Source: Flavicella sp042091695 (GTDB taxonomy: Bacteria > Bacteroidota > Bacteroidia > Flavobacteriales > Flavobacteriaceae). From it: DNA of 64,000 bases. Within the stretch, counting starts at the first letter, position 1, and each line of letters begins with the position of its first letter. The translations under genes were made by a program, and so were the position numbers. The stretch spans positions 1 to 64,000 of the forward strand of contig JBELHA010000004.1 of assembly GCA_042091695.1 (NCBI GenBank), written 5' to 3'. Below the pieces are notes generated by a model. That model saw only the letters and a list, made by a program, of their open reading frames with translations, was not told where the DNA came from and searched no databases. Positions 18,769-27,480 of the stretch are shown here, piece by piece.

Positions 18769-18903
18769 AATCGTGGTAAAATTGTGATACTATCAAAATT
18801 AAACAAAAAACACCTGAGATAAAAATCCCAAGGTATAATTGTTTTGTGTTTAAGATGTACCTACTAATAAGAATAGTAAGAGACCAGTAGTTTATTGGTT
18901 TTA

Positions 18904-19386
18904 CTAAGTGAGATTTTTGATGGCTGCCATTTTGATCGCTGCAATTCCACATTCTATTCCTTTGTTTCCATATTTCCCTCCAGATCGGGCAATAGATTGT
19001 TCCATAGTATCATCTGTCAAGACACAGAAGATAACAGGAGTGTCAAATTGAATGTTTAAGTCTTTTAGCCCCTGTGTAACACCGTCACAAACAAAGTCAA
19101 AGTGTTTTGTTTCTCCTTTGATAACAGATCCCACGGCTATCACAGCGTCGAATTGTTCTGAAGCTGCCATTTTTTTGGAAGCATAAATCAACTCAAAACT
19201 ACCAGGCACATCCCATTTTACGATATTTTTAGGCAAAGCACCGTTTTCCGTCAACGCTTGTACAGCGCCCTCGTAGAGACCATTCGTAATAGTTTCATTC
19301 CATTCAGAAACAAGAATCCCAAACCGAAAATTTTTCGCGTTTGGGACTTTTGACTTATCGTATGCAGATAAATTAGTTGTAGCCAT
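18904..19386 (-). CDS. ribH: 6,7-dimethyl-8-ribityllumazine synthase
   Basis: RibH condenses 5-amino-6-ribitylaminouracil with dihydroxybutanone phosphate in riboflavin synthesis. The 160-residue length is normal. Motifs are FRFGILVSEWNETIT (substrate loop), VGSVIKGETKHFDFVC with the catalytic histidine in KHFDFV, and FCVLTDDTMEQSIARSGG near the phosphate site. It starts 3 bp after the stop of the TPR gene upstream, so the two are co-transcribed. Confidence 0.96.
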   Translation of the reverse strand: MATTNLSAYDKSKVPNAKNFRFGILVSEWNETITNGLYEGAVQALTENGALPKNIVKWDVPGSFELIYASKKMAASEQFDAVIAVGSVIKGETKHFDFVCDGVTQGLKDLNIQFDTPVIFCVLTDDTMEQSIARSGGKYGNKGIECGIAAIKMAAIKNLT

Positions 19387-19389
19387 ATC

Positions 19390-20154
19390 TTAATTGCTAT
19401 ACTTTGCTTTATTGATATGCATTTCTATATTCTTTGCAACACTTGAACTATTGTATTTTTCCTTAATTTCAGTAAAATAAGAAACAGCTTTGTCCTTTTC
19501 ACCCAAATCTAATGCAGTATTTGCAGCTTTGAACAAATACAATGGAGTTGTTGCATTGTTTGTTTTAGCTTTGGCAGCTTTTTCGTAATACGCCAATGCT
19601 TCATCTGCTTGCTCTAAATCTGCAAAAGCATCTCCAATAGCACCCAATGCAGTTGGAGCTAACATAGCATCATTTGAAGAGAAGTTCTCTAAATGCGCAA
19701 TTGCTTTGTCGTATTGTTTTATTTTCAAGTAAGAAATACCTGCGTAATAATTTGCCAAGTTTCCAGCATTGGTTCCACTGAATTTATCAGCAATATCCAC
19801 AAAACCGTATTTTCCATTTGTTCCTTCCAATGCGATCGTATACATAGAATCAATAGCAACAGATGCATTTACAGCTTTTTCAAAATTATCACGAGGAAAA
19901 GCCAATTCATTGGCAGCTTCACGTTCGTTAGGTTCTACGATATAGTTATTGTAAGCTAGGTAGCCTAGTATAGAAAGAACAATTACAAGAAAACCAATAA
20001 ATAAAGGTTTTTGATTTTTTTCCAACCATTTTTCAGATTTCGAGGCATTTTCTTCTAAATTCTTGAATACTTCAGCAGTTGTACTTTCTTCTTCTAATTG
20101 GTCTACGGGAGCAGTTTTGATTTTCTTTTGCCCTTTTTTCTTGTATGTTGCCAT
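19390..20154 (-). CDS. TPR-repeat membrane protein (YfgM-like)
   Basis: The start is set at ATG 20154 (MATYKKKGQKKIK); the 25 extra residues of the longer frame are not protein-like. The 254-residue product has a lysine-rich N-terminal arm, one membrane helix at about 57-78 (PLFIGFLVIVLSILGYLAY) and then tetratricopeptide repeats to the end (YYAGISYLKIKQYDKAIAHL, AIGDAFADLEQADEALAYYEKA). This is the architecture of YfgM-type proteins, which in other bacteria associate with the SecYEG translocon or with envelope assembly. It heads the ribH-mutL gene string and diverges from recF. Confidence 0.85.
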   Translation of the reverse strand: MATYKKKGQKKIKTAPVDQLEEESTTAEVFKNLEENASKSEKWLEKNQKPLFIGFLVIVLSILGYLAYNNYIVEPNEREAANELAFPRDNFEKAVNASVAIDSMYTIALEGTNGKYGFVDIADKFSGTNAGNLANYYAGISYLKIKQYDKAIAHLENFSSNDAMLAPTALGAIGDAFADLEQADEALAYYEKAAKAKTNNATTPLYLFKAANTALDLGEKDKAVSYFTEIKEKYNSSSVAKNIEMHINKAKYSN

Positions 20155-20230
20155 TTTTTTAAATGCGTTTAATGTTAAAATAAACCTTTGGAATGCGAAA
20201 TGATTCCTATAAAGTTTTGAATGTCGCAAG

Positions 20231-20238
20231 CAAAAATA
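20231..20238 (-). promoter_or_regulatory. Candidate -7 box (TATTTTTG) for the TPR-ribH-mutL string
   Basis: On the minus strand this reads TATTTTTGC, a full match to TAnnTTTG, 77 bp before the TPR start in the divergent region with recF. No exact TTG sits 19 bases upstream. Confidence 0.4.
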
Positions 20239-20319
20239 GTTTTTTTAATTGGATATAAAAAGCCTGTCTTTGTCAAAATTTTAATAATTTGCACTTCCTT
20301 ATTTATAGCTATTTCCAAC

Positions 20320-21399
20320 ATGTTTTTACAAAAGCTTTCCCTCGTTAATTATAAAAATATCACACAGCAAGTGTTTGATTTTGAGCATAAAATAAATTGC
20401 TTTGTCGGTGATAATGGTGTTGGGAAGACGAATGTCTTAGATGCCATTTATTACCTTTCTTTTGCGAAAAGCTACTTTAATTCCGTCGCTGTACAGAATA
20501 TTAGGCATGGAGAAGGTTTTTTTATGTTGGAAGGCGCATATAAAATTGATACTAGGGAAGAGGTGATACTGTGTAGTTTAAAAAAAGGACAAAAAAAAAT
20601 AGTCAAGAGAAACGGTAAAGCATATGAAAAGTTTTCTGAACATATCGGTAAGTTTCCTCTGGTGATTGTTTCTCCAGCAGATAGAGATTTGATTGTTGAA
20701 GGTAGTGATACACGAAGAAAATTCATAGACAGTGTGATTTCACAGCAAGACCAATCTTACCTTAAAACATTGATTGCCTACAATAAAATAATAGTTCAAA
20801 GAAATGCTTTGTTAAAGTATTTTGCAGCAAATCGAACTTTTGACGCGACCAATCTAGCAGTGTATGACGACCAATTGTCGCATTATGGTACAGAAATATA
20901 TAAACGAAGAAAGGCTTTTGTCAAGGTTTTTATACCTATATTTAATGAACGTTATAAAACAATTACAGAAGGCAAAGAGTCTGTGGATTTAGTCTATAAA
21001 TCTCAGTTAGAAAACGCGTCATTTTCTGAGTTGTCTAAAGAGAGTTTAGAAAAAGATAGGGTCTTGCAATACACAAGTGCTGGCATACATAAAGACGATT
21101 TATCATTTCAAATAGACAGTTTTCCTATTAAAAAATTTGGATCTCAGGGGCAACAAAAATCCTATCTAATAGCTTTAAAGTTAGCGCAATTTGACTTTAT
21201 AAAGCAACAATCTAAGGTGACACCCTTACTTTTATTAGATGATATTTTTGACAAGTTGGATGAAAAGAGAGTTTCACAATTGATAGCTCTTGTGAACGAT
21301 GAGCAATTTGGTCAAATTTTCATTACAGATACTCATGCAGAAAGAACCGAAGCAGTCGTCAAAAATAGTAATAAATCATATCAAATGTTCCAGTTGTAA
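20320..21399 (+). CDS. recF: DNA replication and repair protein RecF
   Basis: RecF is an SMC-like ATPase that loads RecA at gaps through RecOR. The start is ATG 20320 (MFLQKLSLVNYKNI), the canonical RecF N terminus; the longer frame adds an unrelated hydrophobic stretch. The 359-residue product shows Walker A CFVGDNGVGKTNVLDAIYYL, the signature region QGQQKSYLIALKLAQ and Walker B PLLLLDDIFDKLDEKR. It is followed by a DUF721 gene. dnaA, dnaN and gyrB are not next to it, as is usual in Bacteroidetes. Confidence 0.95.
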   Translation: MFLQKLSLVNYKNITQQVFDFEHKINCFVGDNGVGKTNVLDAIYYLSFAKSYFNSVAVQNIRHGEGFFMLEGAYKIDTREEVILCSLKKGQKKIVKRNGKAYEKFSEHIGKFPLVIVSPADRDLIVEGSDTRRKFIDSVISQQDQSYLKTLIAYNKIIVQRNALLKYFAANRTFDATNLAVYDDQLSHYGTEIYKRRKAFVKVFIPIFNERYKTITEGKESVDLVYKSQLENASFSELSKESLEKDRVLQYTSAGIHKDDLSFQIDSFPIKKFGSQGQQKSYLIALKLAQFDFIKQQSKVTPLLLLDDIFDKLDEKRVSQLIALVNDEQFGQIFITDTHAERTEAVVKNSNKSYQMFQL

Positions 21400-21445
21400 T
21401 CCAACTATAGCAAGTATCAAAATAACCAAACGTTAAAAAACACAA

Positions 21446-21742
21446 ATGGCAAAAAGACAAAATGAATATTTTTCATTAAAGGATTTGATGGGAAGTGTGA
21501 TCAAAGAGAACAACTTAGAAAAAGGAATGAAAAAAATCAATATAGAAGAAAGTTGGGGTTCTATGATGGGGAATGGTGTCGCTACATATACAGAGAAAGT
21601 AGAACTTAAAGGAAGTACGTTGTTTGTAAAACTTAGTTCATCTGTACTTAGAGAGGAATTGAGTTATGGAAAGGAAAAAATTAAGGATATGATGAATGAT
21701 GCTCTCGGTAGTCAGGAAATCAAAAAAGTGATGCTAGTCTGA
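21446..21742 (+). CDS. DUF721 domain protein (DciA-like)
   Basis: This 98-residue protein is a single DUF721 domain: the family's conserved IEESWGSMMGNGVATYTEK and LFVKLSSSVLREELSYGKEKI are clear. DUF721 includes DciA, which loads replicative helicase DnaB in most bacteria. It begins 46 bp after recF. The DciA role is inferred from the family; the protein is shorter than actinobacterial DciA. Confidence 0.85.
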   Translation: MAKRQNEYFSLKDLMGSVIKENNLEKGMKKINIEESWGSMMGNGVATYTEKVELKGSTLFVKLSSSVLREELSYGKEKIKDMMNDALGSQEIKKVMLV

Positions 21743-21831
21743 TTGTAGTTTGTCAAGTCAGTGAGGATAAGTTTATCTCTAATGCCGACTTAAATATTAG
21801 CAACCTTATCAACTAATGAAAATGATGTGCT

Positions 21832-21994
21832 ATTATACCAATCTGATAACGGGTCCAACTGTATCGTGAATGTTTATAATTTTCAACGACTTGGTTACTT
21901 CAATACTCTTGGTCTCTTTGTTTTGAACTGAATCTTTTGTCAACACACAAAAACTAATCAGTACTACAATACTACAAAATAATTTCATTCTCAT
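21832..21994 (-). pseudogene. Possible small secreted-peptide gene with a one-base frameshift
   Basis: From ATG 21994 the minus strand encodes a signal-peptide-like start (MRMKLFCSIVV) and then stops after two more codons. One frame over, the hydrophobic stretch continues (LISFCVLTKDSVQNKETKS) and stays open to TAA at 21832. Removing one base near 21960 would join them into a 53-residue exported peptide. Either a young pseudogene, a sequencing error, or chance. Nothing else is visible between recF-DUF721 and the small lipoprotein gene. Confidence 0.3.
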
Positions 21995-22050
21995 TTAATT
22001 TTACGTTTGCAAAACTAAACAGAGAATGAAATGTGTAAGTTACCTAAGTG

Positions 22051-22227
22051 TTAAGAAATTGTTTTCAATTCCGTAGCATCCTTATTCTCAACTATTTTTA
22101 CGGTTTTTTCAATTTGTTTTTCAGGAGTTATACTTGTGTAGCCACAATCGTTACCAAATCTTTTTGATCCACAAGAAGCTATTGATACTGAGATGATAAG
22201 CGTTGTAATTGTTAAAACTGTTTTCAT
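22051..22227 (-). CDS. Small lipoprotein, 58 aa
   Basis: An intact frame from ATG 22227 to TAA 22051 encodes a short lysine-led hydrophobic signal (MKTVLTITTLIISVSIASCG) with a lipobox ending at Cys19, followed by about 39 polar residues. It should be exported and lipidated at Cys19. A second Cys28 lies in NDCGY. It is monocistronic or read into hemH's flank; 63 bp separate it from the hemH stop. No family is recognised. Confidence 0.65.
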   Translation of the reverse strand: MKTVLTITTLIISVSIASCGSKRFGNDCGYTSITPEKQIEKTVKIVENKDATELKTIS

Positions 22228-22290
22228 AAGTGTTTTTGTATTTTTTTAGTTTTTTGTAAATGTATACTTTTTTTTTAATTGAAAAAAGAG

Positions 22291-23307
22291 TTACGAATTC
22301 CATTTTTCAATCCAATCACACATCACTGCTACCCAGTCATCGTTGTCATTCATACAAGGGATATGTTTGTAGTTTTCTCCACCTCCTTCAACGAATTGTT
22401 CTTCTCCTTCCATGGCTATTTCTTCTAAAGTTTCCAAGCAATCAGAGACAAAAGCAGGGGTAATAACTGCTAAATTCTTTTTGTTTTCTTCTTGTGGTAG
22501 TCTTTCAAATTCAAAATCAGTATATGGTTTTAACCAGGGGTCTCTACCGAGTCTAGATTGGAATGAGTTGCTGTAAGTTCCCGCTTTTAATTGTAGTTCT
22601 TTTGCGATCTCTTTGGTGGTTTCAAAACATTGATGTCTGTAACAAGTCTCGTGTGCTTTTGATGGGGTGTCACAGCATGACCCATCCAATTTACAGTGTG
22701 ATTTTGTGGTGTCAGATTTCCTGATGTGTCGTTCTGGAATTCCATGGTAAGAAAATAGTACATGATCGTATTCAAAACCTTCTAAATGGTTTTTGATATT
22801 AGCAGCCATTACTTTGATATAATCTGGCTTGTTATAGAACGCAGGCAATACATCAGTATGTATGTTTGGAAAATGCTTTTTCTGAACGTCAAAGGCTTTT
22901 TCTACGACAGTTTCGTAAGAAGACATTGCATAATGTGGATACAATGGTACTAAGAAAACCTCAGTTACCCCTTGAGCAATCAGTTCTTCATAGCCTTTTT
23001 TAATGCTCATGGAACCATAACGCATACCAAGTGCAACAGGAATGGATGTTTTATCCTTTACTTTTTTGTGAAATCTCTCTGAGAGTATGACCAAAGGAGA
23101 CCCTTCATCCCACCATATTTTCTGATACGCTTCTGCAGATTTTTTTGGGCGAGTGTTTAAAATAATACCTTTTACGAGTAGCGCTCTTAAGAGGTAGGGC
23201 ACGTCTATCACCCTTTCATCCATTAAAAATTCACCTAAATACCTTTTAACATCTTTGGGTTCTGGACTGTCCGGAGAACCTAAGTTTACGAGTAGTACAC
23301 CTTTCAT
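22291..23307 (-). CDS. hemH: Ferrochelatase
   Basis: HemH inserts ferrous iron into protoporphyrin IX, the last step of protoheme synthesis. The 338-residue length is typical. Motifs are LVNLGSPDSPE at the N terminus, the metal-site histidine His188 in FSYHGIPERHIRKSD, and the C-terminal PAFVSDCLETLEEIAMEG with the conserved glutamate. A cysteine-rich segment (CKLDGSCCDTPSKAHETC) resembles the [2Fe-2S] or insert region found in some bacterial forms. Two bases separate it from the AraC-type regulator upstream, so they form one operon divergent from hemA. Confidence 0.96.
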   Translation of the reverse strand: MKGVLLVNLGSPDSPEPKDVKRYLGEFLMDERVIDVPYLLRALLVKGIILNTRPKKSAEAYQKIWWDEGSPLVILSERFHKKVKDKTSIPVALGMRYGSMSIKKGYEELIAQGVTEVFLVPLYPHYAMSSYETVVEKAFDVQKKHFPNIHTDVLPAFYNKPDYIKVMAANIKNHLEGFEYDHVLFSYHGIPERHIRKSDTTKSHCKLDGSCCDTPSKAHETCYRHQCFETTKEIAKELQLKAGTYSNSFQSRLGRDPWLKPYTDFEFERLPQEENKKNLAVITPAFVSDCLETLEEIAMEGEEQFVEGGGENYKHIPCMNDNDDWVAVMCDWIEKWNS

Positions 23308-23309
23308 TA

Positions 23310-24209
23310 TTAGTTTTCTTGTTTTGTAAATTGTTTGGGAGTTATTCCGAATTTCTTTTTGAATGCAGCGATAAAATGGCTCGAAGTACTATAACCTACA
23401 AGGATTCCAATTTCAGATACATTCAGCTTATTTTCTTCTAGCAGTTTTTTTGAATAGTCTAATTTGTAGTTGAGTAAAAAAGAAAAAACAGGAGCACCAT
23501 AAAACTCTTTAAACCCTATTTTTAGTTTTTTGAGATTCAAGCCTACTGCTTTCGATAAATCTTCTAAGCTAGGAGGATTGGCCATGTTTTCTATAATGAT
23601 GTCTTTGGCTTGTTTTATTTGAGAAATAGTTTCTTCACTAGCAATAAAAGGACAGTGGTCTGAATCTGAAGATTCGGCAATCGTAAAATACAAGCTCAGT
23701 AATTCATAAATCTTACCTTTAGTATATAAATCTCTAAGTGAACCTTGAAGGTTTTTAAAAACTATTTGATGTAAAATATTCTTTATAGAAGGGCTGATTG
23801 CTTTTTCTTCGATGACGGGTTTACCACCTTTAAAAGTGTTGAAATTAAAAGAGTAATCTCCTTCATGTGCAAATAATGAGTGAAAATAAGGAACGGAAAT
23901 CAACAGTACCAATGCATTTCCATTTGGAGGTAGCGTGAATAGTAAATCTGTTTGATCTTCTTTAAAATAAATGAGTCCGGAGTCTTCCGGAGACACATTG
24001 ATTGCACAATGTGGCATGTTGAATGCAATTTTAACCTTTTCATCCAAACTAAAATACAATTGAATATAATTGTCATTTAATACATGCTTTTTATAGACAG
24101 TTTCGTCTATTTCATTTTGTATGTTTAGGAGTGTAAAAGTGTTTTTATCAGCAAAAATTTCGACTGAACTTTTGTCGATGTTTTTAAAATGTGACGTGTC
24201 AAAATTCAT
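23310..24209 (-). CDS. AraC-family transcriptional regulator of the heme cluster
   Basis: This 299-residue protein has an N-terminal sensor-type domain (about 1-195) and a C-terminal pair of AraC helix-turn-helix motifs: NPPSLEDLSKAVGLNLKKLKIGFKEFYG and VSEIGILVGYSTSSHFIAAFKKKFGITPKQF, the second being the family signature. It is transcribed away from hemA and with hemH. Its own promoter at 24235-24264 carries an inverted repeat, so autoregulation and control of both arms of the heme genes are likely. The signal (heme, iron or an intermediate) is unknown. Confidence 0.9.
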   Translation of the reverse strand: MNFDTSHFKNIDKSSVEIFADKNTFTLLNIQNEIDETVYKKHVLNDNYIQLYFSLDEKVKIAFNMPHCAINVSPEDSGLIYFKEDQTDLLFTLPPNGNALVLLISVPYFHSLFAHEGDYSFNFNTFKGGKPVIEEKAISPSIKNILHQIVFKNLQGSLRDLYTKGKIYELLSLYFTIAESSDSDHCPFIASEETISQIKQAKDIIIENMANPPSLEDLSKAVGLNLKKLKIGFKEFYGAPVFSFLLNYKLDYSKKLLEENKLNVSEIGILVGYSTSSHFIAAFKKKFGITPKQFTKQEN

Positions 24210-24234
24210 ATTTATTAAAACTAATATCCGTTTA

Positions 24235-24264
24235 CAAAAATAAACTATTCTTCAATGATTACAA
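24235..24264 (-). promoter_or_regulatory. Promoter of the araC-type regulator and hemH (TTG-N19-TATTTTTG)
   Basis: On the minus strand TTG (24262-24264) is followed by exactly 19 bases and TATTTTTG (24235-24242), a full match in sequence and spacing to the Bacteroidetes -33/-7 promoter. It is 26 bases before the regulator's start codon. It lies in the 342-bp divergent region to hemA; the rest of that region is AT-rich without other clear elements except the two entries below. Confidence 0.75.
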
Positions 24265-24279
24265 TCCTTTTTGATTGTA
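24260..24279. promoter_or_regulatory. Inverted repeat over the -33 box, candidate operator
   Basis: Seven-base arms TACAATC (24260-24266) and GATTGTA (24273-24279) with a six-base spacer cover the -33 element of the araC-hemH promoter. Binding here would block or modulate RNA polymerase. Confidence 0.45.
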
Positions 24280-24450
24280 TAATTTTAATTTTATGATTTT
24301 TTTAAATATGCCTGTTTTACTGATGCACAGAACTTACTTGGCTGGTTTTTAGCTATATAATGTTGTTTAGAACAAGTCTAAATTACACCATTGAATCGGA
24401 TAGCGATATTTTAAGTCCTTTTGGCGATGTTTTTATCTAAAGTAAGGTAG

Positions 24451-24458
24451 TACTTTTG
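24451..24458 (+). promoter_or_regulatory. Candidate -7 box (TACTTTTG) for hemA
   Basis: TACTTTTG matches TAnnTTTG about 93 bp before the hemA start. No TTG stands at the 19-base spacing, so the site would be weak or activator-dependent. Confidence 0.4.
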
Positions 24459-24551
24459 TCGTTGTTTTTAGAAACTAGTTATTTTTGACTAATTTTTTGC
24501 GGCGTTTGATTGAAGCGCTCATTAAAAACAAAAATTTGAAACGTGAGCTAC

Positions 24552-25805
24552 ATGATTAACGAAACAAGAGGAGCTAAATTATACAATGTTGGATTGAGTT
24601 ACAAGAAAGCGGATGTGAAAACACGAAGCGATTTTAGTATTTCAAATGAAAATCAAGTTTTGCTTCTCAAAGAAGCTAAGGAGAAAGGCATTGATGGTTT
24701 GTTCGTTTTATCTACTTGTAACAGAACTGAAATTACTGGTTTTGCAAACCATCCTTATGAATTGATTTCATTGTTGTGTAAGTATTCAAATGGTTCTGTA
24801 GAAAACTTTGTCAATGTTTCAAATGTTTACAAAAACAATGAAGCGATCAATCATCTATTCAAAATAGCTACGGGCTTAGACAGTCAAATTCTTGGTGACT
24901 ACGAAATAGTAGGTCAATTAAAAAAAGCGTTTAAACTAGCCAAAGAACATCAAACGGTCAACGCATATCTGGAGCGCTTGATGAATTCAGTTTTACAAGC
25001 GAGTAAAAAGGTCAAAAACACAACTAAATTGAGTTCTGGAACCACTTCTGTTTCTTATGCAGCTATACAGTACTTGATGAACACACTTCCTGATTTTGAA
25101 ACTAGAAACATTTTAGTGTATGGCTTGGGAGATATAGGGAAGAATACCTGTAAAAACTTATTAGAATACACAAATGCTAAACATGTAACTCTGATCAATA
25201 GAACAGCTTCTAAGGCTGAAGACTTTGTTGCAGAACACCCAGGGATACGCCAAGGTTTTCTCGAAAATTTATCAGAAGAAATTAACAATTCAGATATTGT
25301 TATTGTTTCTACAGGTGCAGAAATCCCTACCATTACAAAAAACCACATTGCTGTTTCAAAAAAACTCATCATTTTGGATTTGTCCATGCCTAAAAATGTC
25401 GACCCAAGTGTTGTTGCTCTTGAAAATGTGTCTTCTGTAAACATCGATGAGCTTTCCAAAATAACCAATGATACAATTTCGGAACGTCAAAAGGAAATTC
25501 CTAAAGCTGAAGCCATCATTACTACTTATAACGCAGAATTTATGGAGTGGTTGGACCATCGTAAATTTACTCCGGCAGTAAATTCTCTAAAAGAATCACT
25601 GCAGATCATCCAAGCTGATGAAATCAATTTTCAACGTAAAAAAATTAAAGATTTTAATACGGTACATGCAGAAGTTGTCACTTCACGTATGATACAAAAG
25701 ATAACAACTCAGTTTGTCAAACATCTTAAATCTCAAGATACTTCAGTAAATCAAAGTATTGATGTGATAACTAAAATGTTTGAATTTAAAGAGAACGACA
25801 AATAA
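24552..25805 (+). CDS. hemA: Glutamyl-tRNA reductase
   Basis: HemA reduces glutamyl-tRNA to glutamate-1-semialdehyde, the committed step of the C5 heme route. The nucleophilic cysteine is Cys56 in LSTCNRTEITG; GLDSQILGDYEIVGQLKKAF and the NADPH motif VYGLGDIGKNTCKNL are intact. The C-terminal dimerisation helix runs to about residue 410. ATG 24552 is chosen; GTG 24543 three codons earlier is possible. First gene of the plus-strand heme operon; its end overlaps only non-coding leader of hemC. Confidence 0.95.
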   Translation: MINETRGAKLYNVGLSYKKADVKTRSDFSISNENQVLLLKEAKEKGIDGLFVLSTCNRTEITGFANHPYELISLLCKYSNGSVENFVNVSNVYKNNEAINHLFKIATGLDSQILGDYEIVGQLKKAFKLAKEHQTVNAYLERLMNSVLQASKKVKNTTKLSSGTTSVSYAAIQYLMNTLPDFETRNILVYGLGDIGKNTCKNLLEYTNAKHVTLINRTASKAEDFVAEHPGIRQGFLENLSEEINNSDIVIVSTGAEIPTITKNHIAVSKKLIILDLSMPKNVDPSVVALENVSSVNIDELSKITNDTISERQKEIPKAEAIITTYNAEFMEWLDHRKFTPAVNSLKESLQIIQADEINFQRKKIKDFNTVHAEVVTSRMIQKITTQFVKHLKSQDTSVNQSIDVITKMFEFKENDK

Positions 25806-25860
25806 GCATAACACGAAAGACGGGTTGCCCCCATCGGAGCTTGTCAAACTTTACAACCCT

Positions 25861-26781
25861 ATGAACACACCTATCAGAATTGGTACTCGTAATAGTGAAT
25901 TGGCATTGTGGCAAGCGCATCTAGTACAAAACAAATTAGAAGCACTAGGGTATTCAACACGTATAGTTGAAATATCCTCTACTGGAGATGAAATTTTAGA
26001 CACACCACTCCACAAAATTGGAGGTATGGGATTGTTTACAAAAACTCTAGACCACGCCATGTTACAAGGGAAAATTGACATTGCAGTCCATTCCTTAAAA
26101 GATGTACCTACTGATTTGCCAAAAACTATTGTGCAAGCAGCTGTCTTAGAACGTGCTGCTATACATGATGTTTTGATCTACAAAGGAGATCTTAATTTTT
26201 TAAATACTTCTGAGGGACTTATTGCAACGGGAAGTCTGAGGCGTAAGGCACAGTGGCTACACAGATATCCAGACCATAGCGTTACTGACCTCAGAGGAAA
26301 TGTGAATACACGTCTACAAAAATTACAAGATAACCCATGGAATGCAGCTGTCTTTGCTTTGGCAGGTTTGCAACGTATCAACTTACTTCCGAAAGATCAT
26401 ATTATTTTGGATTGGATGATTCCTGCACCAGCACAAGGAGCTATTATGGTTACAGCATTGGAGGATAAGTCTAATATTTTAGCATCCTGTGAAAAAATGA
26501 ACCATCGAGAGACGGAAATAGCAGTGGGAATAGAAAGGCAGTTTATGAAAACCTTAGAAGGAGGTTGTACGGCTCCTATTGGAGGAAATGCTGTTATTAA
26601 AGATGAAACGATCTACTTCAAAGGAATCTTAAGTGCTTTGGATGGAAGCGAAAAAATAGAAATTGAAAAATCGACATCACTCTCAAATCATGCTGACTTT
26701 GGAAAAGAGTGTGCTTTAGAGGTCTTGAGTAACGGAGGTAAAAAGCTGATGCAGACTATTAAAACAGAAATGAAAGGATAG
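25861..26781 (+). CDS. hemC: Porphobilinogen deaminase (hydroxymethylbilane synthase)
   Basis: HemC polymerises four porphobilinogen units into hydroxymethylbilane. The start at ATG 25861 gives MNTPIRIGTRNSELALWQA, the standard N terminus; the 27 extra upstream residues are not family-like. Key features are VHSLKDVPTDLP with the catalytic aspartate, IATGSLRRKAQW, DLRGNVNTRLQKL, and the dipyrromethane-anchoring cysteine in EGGCTAPIGG. 306 residues is the usual length. It lies 55 bp after hemA and 2 bp before hemD. Confidence 0.96.
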   Translation: MNTPIRIGTRNSELALWQAHLVQNKLEALGYSTRIVEISSTGDEILDTPLHKIGGMGLFTKTLDHAMLQGKIDIAVHSLKDVPTDLPKTIVQAAVLERAAIHDVLIYKGDLNFLNTSEGLIATGSLRRKAQWLHRYPDHSVTDLRGNVNTRLQKLQDNPWNAAVFALAGLQRINLLPKDHIILDWMIPAPAQGAIMVTALEDKSNILASCEKMNHRETEIAVGIERQFMKTLEGGCTAPIGGNAVIKDETIYFKGILSALDGSEKIEIEKSTSLSNHADFGKECALEVLSNGGKKLMQTIKTEMKG

Positions 26782-26783
26782 AA

Positions 26784-27455
26784 ATGAAACACTCCTATAA
26801 AATCTTAAGTACAAAGTTGTTGCCTGAAGCAGAAAAAACACCGCTTTTTGCTTATGATTATTTGGAGAAAGCTTTTATCAATGTTACTGCAAATGACAAT
26901 TTCCAAGTAGAACGTCTTGTTGATTTTGCTGTTTTTACAAGTCAAAATGCGGTAAAAGCTATTTTTGAGCATCCAATATATAAGACTACGGTTTTCAAAC
27001 AAGTATTCTGTGTTGGAGAAAAAACAGCTCAGCTGTTAAAGGCACATAATGTTGAAGTAAATATTGTGTGTTTGAATGCAGCAGATTTGGCAAAAGCGTT
27101 GATTCAGACCGTAACGAAATCAGATCTAATAACTTTCTTTTGTGGGGATTTAAGGAGAGATGAATTGCCAGACTTACTGCGTGACCACGAAATTGAGGTA
27201 TGTGAAATAGAAGTATATACCACAAAACTAGTGGGAGAAAAACTAAATGCTACTTTCGATGCGGTACTATTTTTTAGTCCCTCTGCTGTCAAAAGCTATG
27301 TAGCTTCAGAAAACAGTTTGAACACGATAGCTTTTTGCATCGGCAATACAACTGCCGTAGCAGCTATTATGGAATTTGAAAATGTATATGTAGCAGAAAC
27401 ACCAACAGTGGCATCGGTATTTGCGCTGTTGCATGAAGTGTTACCAACAGAATAA
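26784..27455 (+). CDS. hemD: Uroporphyrinogen-III synthase
   Basis: HemD closes hydroxymethylbilane into uroporphyrinogen III with inversion of ring D. The family is poorly conserved; support comes from the two-lobed fold signs (VDFAVFTSQNAVKAIFE, VFCVGEKTAQLLK, VLFFSPSAVKSYV, AFCIGNTTAVAA), the 223-residue length and the position two bases after hemC. The repeated T/SSxxAV and xIGxxTA motifs are the family's recognisable elements. Confidence 0.9.
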   Translation: MKHSYKILSTKLLPEAEKTPLFAYDYLEKAFINVTANDNFQVERLVDFAVFTSQNAVKAIFEHPIYKTTVFKQVFCVGEKTAQLLKAHNVEVNIVCLNAADLAKALIQTVTKSDLITFFCGDLRRDELPDLLRDHEIEVCEIEVYTTKLVGEKLNATFDAVLFFSPSAVKSYVASENSLNTIAFCIGNTTAVAAIMEFENVYVAETPTVASVFALLHEVLPTE

Positions 27456-27480
27456 TATCAATGTTCTTAAATTAAAAATT

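Noticed and set aside
25055..25468. 137-codon open frame antisense to hemA
   Set aside because: Covered by a strongly conserved enzyme gene; shadow frame.
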